Shown piece after piece: positions 1 to 7,485 of a stretch of DNA of 40,802 nt. The position numbers and the translations under genes are program-made. This DNA comes from Candidatus Methanophagales archaeon (lineage in GTDB: Archaea; Halobacteriota; Syntropharchaeia; Alkanophagales; Methanospirareceae). Every line of letters starts with the position of its first letter. Positions within the stretch are counted from its first letter, which is position 1. The DNA lies in contig JAUWND010000003.1 of the NCBI GenBank assembly GCA_030612835.1, forward strand, positions 1-40,802. The letters run 5' to 3'. The notes below the pieces were generated by a model. The model was given only the letters and a program-made list of their open reading frames with translations. It was not told the origin of the DNA and made no database searches.

Positions 1-492
1 GAATTATTAGCCGGACCCGGGTGTGACTGTCATAGGGTAAATACAACTGGTGTTGCTGTAGGTGGTTACGGCGGTAAAGCACCTGAGCCTGGTACCACAT
101 CTCACGCTGCGGAAACCATAGCCTGTATGATCTGTCATGAAGAGGGCACAGCGTATCCTTTCGCAGGTGGATTCAGTCAGACCGCGGTTGAGAAGTCAGC
201 AGGTGGAAGCACTACGCCATACACTTACAGTAGTGGTGGCATAGGTGGAGAGCATGCAGCTCACAATCAATTCATTGGACAAGCAATACACGACCCGTTG
301 ATGGAAGATTCGAACGAAGCGTGTATCGCATGCCACACAAGGGTCGGTGTGAACATCCAGTGGACGAAGAATACGATTATGAGCTTCGGGGCAGGTGAGG
401 ACGATCTTGGAGTCTGGACGGTCAGCGATTTCGCAGCGACAGGCGATGATATAACGAACGTGTCTTCTCCAAACGAATGGACAAATCAGTAA
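1..492 (+). CDS. Multiheme c-type cytochrome, 5'-truncated by the window edge
   Basis: Frame +1 is open from base 1; CMICH and CIACH heme motifs plus a CDCH (CxCH) site; C-terminus 'LMEDSNEACIACHTRVG' matches the next two paralogs. Confidence 0.85.
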   Translation, partial: ELLAGPGCDCHRVNTTGVAVGGYGGKAPEPGTTSHAAETIACMICHEEGTAYPFAGGFSQTAVEKSAGGSTTPYTYSSGGIGGEHAAHNQFIGQAIHDPLMEDSNEACIACHTRVGVNIQWTKNTIMSFGAGEDDLGVWTVSDFAATGDDITNVSSPNEWTNQ

Positions 493-505
493 ACCACAAC
501 CAACA

Positions 506-525
506 TTTTTTTCTTTTTTATTTTT
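506..525 (+). terminator. T-rich archaeal-type terminator after the first cytochrome gene
   Basis: attttttttcttttttatttttgg directly after the stop codon. Confidence 0.4.
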
Positions 526-556
526 GGTATTGTGGGCAAAGTAGGGGGGCAAAGAT

Positions 557-1306
557 ATGAAGGGTAAAGGGATAGCATTACTGGCGATTGCGGTAGTCGC
601 AATCGGTATATTCGCACTGCCGAGTTCGGTTTCGCTCTTCAGCGGGCAGCATACGTGGTATGACGTTGGTGAATCTGTTGGTGGCACACCGGGGGCAAAT
701 AACGTGCCTTGTGAAAAGTGCCATGCTGAAATAGAGGAAGAGATGCTTAGTGACGATAACGGCGCACATGAGGGTTTGACCTGTTCTATGTGTCACAGGG
801 CTTACTTTACCGGTTATACATATGCCCTAGGCGGCTACAGCGTAGGTGCGACCGTGAAAGATCCAATACCTGGCCAAGAGGCGCATGCTGCATCCACGGT
901 CGAGTGCATGGATTGTCATGGCGCTTATGATCCAACGTCGTCTCACACGCAATACCCGGAATATGCCGGAAAGTGTGGGGATTGCCATCTTAATGGTAAT
1001 TATGGTGCGGAGTGCCTCGCAGCAGGCGGTTTTGGTTTGACACCTTATGTATCTGATACAGGCACAAAGGCGGCGCACAAGGTCTTCGTGGACGATTCGA
1101 TAAGCGAAACGCTGATGGAAGGTGCGAATGAAGCTTGTATCTCGTGCCACACGAGAATCGGTATGGACATCGAATGGACGAAGAGAGAGAATCTGAACTT
1201 CAATGCAAGTGAGAACCAGCATGGTACGTGGACGCTCAGCAACTTTGGGGCATCTGGTGATAACATGACACATGTGCGTACGCAGAATGCATGGACTAAC
1301 CCATAG
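557..1306 (+). CDS. Secreted multiheme c-type cytochrome (5 CxxCH)
   Basis: N-terminal signal/TM segment; CEKCH, CSMCH, CMDCH, CGDCH, CISCH; 'GQHTWYD' after the signal segment shared with the 1428 ORF. Confidence 0.92.
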   Translation: MKGKGIALLAIAVVAIGIFALPSSVSLFSGQHTWYDVGESVGGTPGANNVPCEKCHAEIEEEMLSDDNGAHEGLTCSMCHRAYFTGYTYALGGYSVGATVKDPIPGQEAHAASTVECMDCHGAYDPTSSHTQYPEYAGKCGDCHLNGNYGAECLAAGGFGLTPYVSDTGTKAAHKVFVDDSISETLMEGANEACISCHTRIGMDIEWTKRENLNFNASENQHGTWTLSNFGASGDNMTHVRTQNAWTNP

Positions 1307-1427
1307 TAATTTATTTTATTTTATTTTGTTTTATATTATATTATATTATGTTATATTGCCCCAATCTTTTTTTTAAAAAAAATTGATCAAAATAAAACGG
1401 GCTAGATCTCCAAAAAGGTAAGAAGAA

Positions 1428-2189
1428 ATGAGTGGAAGTAAAATGGCTCTGATGCTGATAGCAGTAGTTGCAATAGGTATCTTCGCTCTTCCGAGCACGA
1501 TGTCCATATTGGGTGGACAGCATACCTGGTATGACATTGCAAGAGACGGTGTACCGTGTGTGAAGTGTCATGCCGACAAATATGAGGAGTTTTCTATGAC
1601 TGAGGTTCACTCGTCACTTGCAGGTAGACGTAGAGACTTGAGTTATGTTTGTTATGCGTGTCATAGGGCAGATCTGGATCTAACATATGCAGACGGAGGC
1701 GGCGGCGGTCCTCCCGGTGTACAGACACATGCTGCCTCTACAATTGCGTGTATGGCGTGTCATGAGTACGATGCACATGTACGCGACAATAATCAAGGAC
1801 CTTTTGCCGGTGGATTTGAGCAGCCCAGTGGCTCGCCGTTTAACTATGGTAGCGTAGGGGCTCCGCATCATGCAGCACATAACGCATACGTTCAGGGTGC
1901 GGTATATAGTGATTTGATGGAAGATTCAAACGAGGCATGCATTGCATGTCACACCGCCATTCCAATGGAAATAGACTGGAGGCTCGGGTACGCGATGCAC
2001 TCGCAATCGGTCGCTGACAGTTTAGGCGATTGGACAGTTGGACAGTTCAAGGCAGCAGGCACTTATGCTATAACTACATACAGTGATGGGTACGGCGATG
2101 ATCCAAGCACTACCGAGCCGTATATAGACCCTGATGTAACACCGTCCGTACCAGGGGGTAGTGGTGAGGATTGGTTGCTGCCACCGTGA
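1428..2189 (+). CDS. Secreted tetraheme c-type cytochrome, paralog of the upstream gene
   Basis: CVKCH, CYACH, CMACH, CIACH; same N-terminal 'VVAIGIFALPSxxSxxxGQHTWYD' signature. Confidence 0.92.
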   Translation: MSGSKMALMLIAVVAIGIFALPSTMSILGGQHTWYDIARDGVPCVKCHADKYEEFSMTEVHSSLAGRRRDLSYVCYACHRADLDLTYADGGGGGPPGVQTHAASTIACMACHEYDAHVRDNNQGPFAGGFEQPSGSPFNYGSVGAPHHAAHNAYVQGAVYSDLMEDSNEACIACHTAIPMEIDWRLGYAMHSQSVADSLGDWTVGQFKAAGTYAITTYSDGYGDDPSTTEPYIDPDVTPSVPGGSGEDWLLPP

Positions 2190-2301
2190 AGCCAATCCTG
2201 ATTCCGGAGCCTGAGGGGTTGTGGCGGGCCATCTAAGAACAAAACAAAACAAAAAATATTTATAAATGTAATACAATAGATAAATTAAGAAAGAGGAAAC
2301 A

Positions 2302-3063
2302 ATGGAACCATTTATAGAAGCGGTGATAACAGTTATTGCGGTTAGCGCATTCATAGCAGGGATTTTTTACGTTTTTTATTTGGCTGCGGTAAAGGGATCC
2401 GAATCGCCACTACGTTTGTATAACCGTTTTAAGAACGGCTACCGCGAGCATTCGCGTAATAAAAAGGTGAAAGAAAAGATGACCGAATACAAGACCTTTT
2501 CGGGCGTTGGAGCCCCCTCTTTTTTGCGATCTGCGCTACCATTCTGCGTGTTTATCGCTGTTATACTCATTCTTCTATTCAAGCTTGTCTTTCTCACTGC
2601 TATTGTCTCGAATAGCATGCAACCCACGTTCAAAAAGGGGGACCTTGTGCTCATGCAAAAAATAGCCACCGCGCCGGAAGAAGGTGACATAATCATGTTT
2701 ATGCACAAGGATATTATGCTCCCCGTTACGCATAGGGTTATCGCCGTAACTGATGAAGGAACAAAGACGGGGGGGGACGCGAGAGGGGTAACAGATCCCT
2801 GGATTGTGCAAAACGAAGCGATCATAGCTAAAGCAGTGCAGATGGGTGGCGGACCCATAGTACTGGAAGACGTTGGCAATTATTTCATTCTGGAGACAAG
2901 CAAAATGGGCTATGACCCCAAATATGGCTCGGAATATGCGTTTATGAGGAATATCTTTTCAATGCTGCGCTTGTATGGGTATATAGTGTGCGTTATTGCA
3001 GTCATGGGCTACGTGTTACTGTCTTTAAGTGAGAGGAAGAGGAGGGGAAATGTACAACTATAA
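2302..3063 (+). CDS. Signal peptidase I-like (S26, archaeal/ER Ser-His type) membrane protein
   Basis: 'SNSMQPTFKKGDLVLM' (catalytic Ser box), 'GDIIMF', 'LPVTHRVIAV' (His box); N- and C-terminal TM segments. Confidence 0.85.
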   Translation: MEPFIEAVITVIAVSAFIAGIFYVFYLAAVKGSESPLRLYNRFKNGYREHSRNKKVKEKMTEYKTFSGVGAPSFLRSALPFCVFIAVILILLFKLVFLTAIVSNSMQPTFKKGDLVLMQKIATAPEEGDIIMFMHKDIMLPVTHRVIAVTDEGTKTGGDARGVTDPWIVQNEAIIAKAVQMGGGPIVLEDVGNYFILETSKMGYDPKYGSEYAFMRNIFSMLRLYGYIVCVIAVMGYVLLSLSERKRRGNVQL

Positions 3064-3376
3064 GCGGATGCTTCTGTTTATTGGTCTCGTAGCCGCAATT
3101 ATCGCTGCCATGCCGAACACAATATCCTTGTTCGGTGGGGATCATACAATCCCACGTGAGGTCGCTTGTGAACGGTGTCATGAACCGCCCGAAGTGGGGT
3201 TATCAACTTTGGGCGGGTATCGGGGTGATGAATCCTGTGCTACCTGTCATCACTGTAATCTAGCCAATTACACAGCGATAAGAGAAAATGGCACGGGTGC
3301 ATGTACAGAATGCCATGAAATTGGCCTTGGGTGTCCACGTGTAGGGCGATTTACAAAAAATATACAAAATGACTGA
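3050..3376 (+). CDS. Short secreted triheme cytochrome, truncated paralog of the tandem family
   Basis: ATG at 3050 overlaps the signal peptidase stop; 'MPNTISLFGGDHT' signal region like the paralogs; CERCH, CATCH, CTECH. Confidence 0.8.
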   Translation: MYNYKRMLLFIGLVAAIIAAMPNTISLFGGDHTIPREVACERCHEPPEVGLSTLGGYRGDESCATCHHCNLANYTAIRENGTGACTECHEIGLGCPRVGRFTKNIQND

Positions 3377-4184
3377 TGATATGCCACTAACCAGGATCAC
3401 AATGTCGATCGCGGAAAAAGTAGGCTTGGGTATTACAATAATCATAGCAATAATTCTAATTGGCTATGCCATTTTCTCTTTGCTAATAGACCTATTAATT
3501 TTGAATTTCGATTGGTTCGCCATTGCGATCGATTTATTATCGCTCGCTATTGGGATCGCACTTGGCTATTTCTCCATTCGTATATATAAGAAATCGGTAT
3601 ATTACGAGGGATTGGTGAATTCCGCGTTTGACGAGGGTGTATATGCGCGATTGGAACCGATACTGAGAAAAGTCGCGGAGACGCACGTTGAAATGGAAAG
3701 TTTAGGAAGTCGCTTAAATGTAATTGATCGTAAAGTTCAAACAGTCATAGACGAGCAGGTGAAATCGGAACCGCAAATAGAACTAGAAAAGGCGATTGCT
3801 CCTGGAACATCTATGGGTTTTATAATAAAAACCATCTTCTTAGCCATAATCACGATGTCCGGTTTTCTGTTCATGATATATACCTCAATTAGATATGCGC
3901 ATTTTGCTACACTTCTCTTTTTTATACTCTGGTGGTTGCTCATATCTTATGAATTTAAACTCGTTAATAACGCTACTGCATGGGTGATGGTCTTTGCCCC
4001 AATTCTTCTTATTCCCGTTAGCTTTATGGTACTTGGTACGCACGTTGACCCAAACAATCTGGTCGCTCTTTTTTATCTCGTCCTCGCATTATATGTGTTC
4101 TTATACTTCTGTTGGGCGGTATATGAGACAAAAGGGACGCTGCCTTTTAACCTCGACCTTAATAAATATTTAAAGCAGAAGTGA
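3369..4184 (+). CDS. Multi-TM membrane protein of unknown function
   Basis: Open frame overlapping the upstream stop; several hydrophobic segments with a central hydrophilic helical region. Confidence 0.7.
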   Translation: MTDDMPLTRITMSIAEKVGLGITIIIAIILIGYAIFSLLIDLLILNFDWFAIAIDLLSLAIGIALGYFSIRIYKKSVYYEGLVNSAFDEGVYARLEPILRKVAETHVEMESLGSRLNVIDRKVQTVIDEQVKSEPQIELEKAIAPGTSMGFIIKTIFLAIITMSGFLFMIYTSIRYAHFATLLFFILWWLLISYEFKLVNNATAWVMVFAPILLIPVSFMVLGTHVDPNNLVALFYLVLALYVFLYFCWAVYETKGTLPFNLDLNKYLKQK

Positions 4185-4236
4185 AAAACCGAAAAGTTTT
4201 TAAATAGATGTGTCACTATACAGATATAACGGAAAA

Positions 4237-4767
4237 ATGAACAAAAAATTAGTTTGTGCTGTTATAGCTATGGTAGCGGTAATAGGTGTAATAGCCGGCT
4301 GTGCTGAGGGACCAGCGTCGGAAGAGGCCACGCCTGCGCCGACTGTGGCACCAACCGCACCGCCGACTGTGGCACCAACCGCACCGCCGGGTATGGTAAT
4401 GGCGACAAGTTGTGAGATGTGCCATAAGATCGAATCGACAGCCAAGTTGGCTAAACATGTAAAGGGCGGGCAATTGGTCAATGGTAAACCAGGCTGTTTC
4501 GGCTACTGGGGCTGTCATGGCATGGGTAATGCTACCGTACATACGGTCCATCCACCAGGAGAAGTTGGATGCGCAGCATGTCATGGCACAGAGACACCTA
4601 CGATTCCACCGAAAGGTGCAGGCGGGACAACATGTGAGCTATGCCACGGATATCCAAAGCCATTAGAGCCAAGCGAAGGAAACCTCGTCTGGATACACCA
4701 GGATAGGGGCAAGGACTGCACAGTTTGTCATATCGGTGAGATCTCAGAGATACATGGGCTGGAATAA
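4237..4767 (+). CDS. Lipoprotein multiheme cytochrome with Pro/Thr/Ala-rich linker
   Basis: Lipobox-like 'GVIAGC'; CEMCH, CAACH, CELCH, CTVCH plus CFGYWGCH. Confidence 0.85.
   Translation: MNKKLVCAVIAMVAVIGVIAGCAEGPASEEATPAPTVAPTAPPTVAPTAPPGMVMATSCEMCHKIESTAKLAKHVKGGQLVNGKPGCFGYWGCHGMGNATVHTVHPPGEVGCAACHGTETPTIPPKGAGGTTCELCHGYPKPLEPSEGNLVWIHQDRGKDCTVCHIGEISEIHGLE
4338..4388 (+). repeat. 24-bp tandem repeat encoding the APTVAPTAPP linker
   Basis: gccgactgtggcaccaaccgcacc present twice consecutively, plus a partial third. Confidence 0.85.
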
Positions 4768-4779
4768 AACAGCCCTCTA

Positions 4780-4794
4780 TTTTTTTTCTTTTCT
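4780..4794 (+). terminator. T-rich terminator
   Basis: tttttttttcttttc run just after the cytochrome stop codon. Confidence 0.4.
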
Positions 4795-4797
4795 AAC

Positions 4798-4969
4798 GGC
4801 ACTGTCGAATTTTTCAGTAAAATCACTATAAGACTCTTCAAGTTTTACCGCAGAGTGCGCAGAGAACGCAGAGGCATCAGAAACCCCAAGCAATGGTTGG
4901 AACAGTCTTAAAACTCTGCGCCCTCTACGATCTCTGCGTTGATAAATCACTGGATTTTTGGACTGTGCC
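4798..4969 (-). mobile_element. MITE-like element, copy 1 (ACCGCAGAG core, GGCACTGTC-type ends)
   Basis: Aligns end to end with the reverse complement of 16441-16607; left end ggcactgtcgaa, right end ggactgtgcc. Confidence 0.8.
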
Positions 4970-4985
4970 CTTCTACTTATTTGAT

Positions 4986-5050
4986 TTAGGACGCAGATTT
5001 ACACGGATTTAATTCCTTCTGCGTTAATCTGTGTTAATCTGTGTCAATAA
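4986..5050 (+). repeat. Dispersed inverted repeat 'ttaggacgcagatttacacggattt...ctgcgttaatctgtgttaatctgtgtcaataa' (copy A)
   Basis: Imperfect palindrome; near-identical copy at 20329-20403, inverted copy at 23513-23566. Confidence 0.85.
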
Positions 5051-5085
5051 TTATTTTAGTTGGATTTTATGATTTCTTGTCGTTT

Positions 5086-5125
5086 CTAACTAACTAACTA
5101 ACTAACGTAACGTAAAGTAACTAAC
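5086..5125. repeat. (CTAA)n-type microsatellite
   Basis: ctaactaactaactaactaacgtaacgtaaagtaactaacgg. Confidence 0.8.
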
Positions 5126-5170
5126 GGTAGAAAAGGTCAAAAGGTTTAGAACGAAAGCGCATCAGTGCTA

Positions 5171-6268
5171 TTATGGATATGGCAATTGCTGCGATAAAAT
5201 AAAAGCGATACTATAGGCCAGGTAAGCGAGGGCTAGGGCACCACCTGCTTCCGGCATCTTCGGCGCTGAGAAAGAAGATGTGGTATTCTCTGTTTCTTCT
5301 TCTCCGTAACGGTTGTCAACGAAAAGTTGTTTTACCAAGTCCGTACCTGGGATACTAACTTTATATTGTCCTGGAATGTCCTTTGTTACCTGATAAAAAA
5401 GTGTCTTTGATTCCTTATAGTCTAAAGTGACCGATTCCTCAAATTCTATCTTATCATTTAATGCCAGAGCAATCTTTTCTGTTCCCCTCATCCCGTCATT
5501 CTTTACGGTTACAGATATTGAGACGGTTTCATTGGGCTTGACCGTAGATGGGCTCATACGGAAATCAGTTACCGTGAATTTCGATTTTGGAGATATTTTC
5601 TTTTCTAGCTCTTCCCTCTCTTCCATCTCTTCTTCGCGAGCCACGAAAAAATTGAGGTATGTTATTTCCATTAACGAATCCTCATATCTTTTTATTACAC
5701 CTAAGTCCTCCAAATCGTCTTCATTGCCATCACACACGTTATTAAAGAGATCTTCTACGTCTTCAAAATCATATTCTTTATTCTTCTTCTCTTTATCCCT
5801 CTTGCCTTCATCCAACAGCTTATTAAGAGTGCTTGGCACAATCACTTCTCGCTCCCATTCATTTATTCTCGCCTTGTTAAGACAGTTGTACGCAGCTATC
5901 TTGATTCTATATTTGCCATACCGCCACCATGAGGGGATATCTTTTGTGTACTCTACATATACCGTGTAATTGCAATCCCGGCGTCTCACATCCATACGGC
6001 TAAGTGACATTATGTCACCCATGGAATTCTCAATGATAAAAACGAAATCAACAAGTACAAAGTCCTTATGATTTACGCCACTCATTTCCGTGTACACCTT
6101 GAGTGTATCCCCATGTGTGAATGTATTATCCCTGGGCACGTAATCATACAAACCAATGACGTCGGAAACTATCGCCGCCTTCTCCGCGCTTGCAACATTG
6201 ACGGCGGAAAAGCCGGCTAACAGCAATAGCACCAAAATAGCTAATATGCTTCTTTTACATCCCCTCAT
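5171..6268 (-). CDS. Secreted protein with CARDB/Ig-like domain and C-terminal hydrophobic anchor
   Basis: Signal peptide 'SILAILVLLLLAGFSAVNVASA'; 'DFRMSPSTVKPNETVSISVTVKNDGMRGTEKIALALND' is CARDB-like; C-terminal 'GGALALAYLAYSIAFIL'. Confidence 0.75.
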   Translation of the reverse strand: MRGCKRSILAILVLLLLAGFSAVNVASAEKAAIVSDVIGLYDYVPRDNTFTHGDTLKVYTEMSGVNHKDFVLVDFVFIIENSMGDIMSLSRMDVRRRDCNYTVYVEYTKDIPSWWRYGKYRIKIAAYNCLNKARINEWEREVIVPSTLNKLLDEGKRDKEKKNKEYDFEDVEDLFNNVCDGNEDDLEDLGVIKRYEDSLMEITYLNFFVAREEEMEEREELEKKISPKSKFTVTDFRMSPSTVKPNETVSISVTVKNDGMRGTEKIALALNDKIEFEESVTLDYKESKTLFYQVTKDIPGQYKVSIPGTDLVKQLFVDNRYGEEETENTTSSFSAPKMPEAGGALALAYLAYSIAFILSQQLPYP

Positions 6269-6406
6269 TTCTTCGTCCTTATGCTATCCATTAACACACA
6301 TAAAATTTATGCCTTTCTGTTCTAATTAATAAAGAAAATACATTTTACTTCTAATAAAGCTATAATATAATAGAAAAGAATAGAATAGAAAAAGAAGAAC
6401 TAAAAG

Positions 6407-7060
6407 ATGAAAATATTCGCATTGCTAGTCGTGGTATTCATTGCAGCAGTTGTATTCACCGGTATGGGCGGAGGGGAAGAGGTAATTCCACCAAATCCCA
6501 GGGGATTCATAGGGAGTTGGCATCCCGCGCCCGAGTGCGGACAGTGTCACGTCTCGCTTCTCTCAAAAGAGGCGTTGCTTGCAAAGCTTGGGTCTTGCAA
6601 CTGTCATCGAGAGGCATATACTTCTGCGGGTGCGATAGACGGAGATAAGATAAGAAAGAACGCACATGGTAGCATGGTCTGTATTGATTGCCATGTAGGG
6701 AGCGGAATAGCAACCAGCGGAGGTGAACTCCCATGTGATGATCTCCATAGGCTTCATAGTCCTGTTGACTGTCAGGCATGCCATGATGAAGGGGCGAACA
6801 TTTTGATACCGGCAAGTGGAAATTGCAATCTCTGTCATCGCGGTGATGCGCATGCAATTCATGGTGATAATACGGGCAATTTATGCGTTTCCTGTCACGG
6901 CTCGTTTGGGATAGAATATAAGGAGAAGGGGTATATATTAATAGAAGGCGTCCCGATGGAGCAGGAATCAGAAGAAATGACTTATCCTACTATAACTAAC
7001 ATATTTAAAGCCGTTATAAACTTGATTATAAAAGGGTCAGAAGAAGGAGGTGCGCAATGA
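6407..7060 (+). CDS. Multiheme c-type cytochrome with N-terminal anchor
   Basis: CGQCH, CIDCH, CQACH, CNLCH, CVSCH plus CNCH (CxCH). Confidence 0.88.
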   Translation: MKIFALLVVVFIAAVVFTGMGGGEEVIPPNPRGFIGSWHPAPECGQCHVSLLSKEALLAKLGSCNCHREAYTSAGAIDGDKIRKNAHGSMVCIDCHVGSGIATSGGELPCDDLHRLHSPVDCQACHDEGANILIPASGNCNLCHRGDAHAIHGDNTGNLCVSCHGSFGIEYKEKGYILIEGVPMEQESEEMTYPTITNIFKAVINLIIKGSEEGGAQ

Positions 7061-7482
7061 AGAAGAGTATTGTTATTGTGGTTTTTGTAGTTATTCTAAT
7101 TCTCGTAGGTCTTCTTGCGATTTCGTTTCTCGCAAAAGAAGTACCAATTCTTAACGTTCAGGCTGAGGTGACGGTGACTGATGACAAGCCTGCAATAGAA
7201 ATCGTGCAGTTGGAACAAGAGTACGTGCATCCATTGCAGAGCCCACGGGGCGGTCCTGATACTGGTTTTCCGGGTGTCGATGCAGTTGCAATAATCAACA
7301 ATTCAAAAATGAGCTACTGGCCTGCAAAGGATTATCATGGTAATGGCACCTATGATTTGGTAATCGGCTTTCATCGGGATGCCCTACCGAAAGAGGGCGA
7401 CATGGTAAAGGTGGTTGTAAAGGTAGTGGATGTGCGGGGGCGTACCTTGGCAACAGATGTAGAAGTTATGTTATGGGAGTAA
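7057..7482 (+). CDS. Small membrane-anchored protein between cytochrome and CcmF-like gene
   Basis: Overlaps upstream stop (ATGA); N-terminal TM; ends 3 bp before the CcmF-like start. Confidence 0.75.
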   Translation: MKKSIVIVVFVVILILVGLLAISFLAKEVPILNVQAEVTVTDDKPAIEIVQLEQEYVHPLQSPRGGPDTGFPGVDAVAIINNSKMSYWPAKDYHGNGTYDLVIGFHRDALPKEGDMVKVVVKVVDVRGRTLATDVEVMLWE

Positions 7483-7485
7483 AAA

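Noticed and set aside
196-1273. Minus-strand ORFs (196-687, 578-796, 827-1273, 1045-1266)
   Set aside because: Antisense to clear multiheme cytochrome genes; Cys/His/Thr-rich composition is mirrored from the CxxCH coding strand.
4847-4945. ACCGCAGAG-type repeats as a CRISPR array
   Set aside because: Arms are inverted, with no regularly spaced direct repeats and no cas genes in the window.
5427-5969. Plus-strand 180-aa Ser-rich ORF
   Set aside because: Antisense shadow of the CARDB-like gene.
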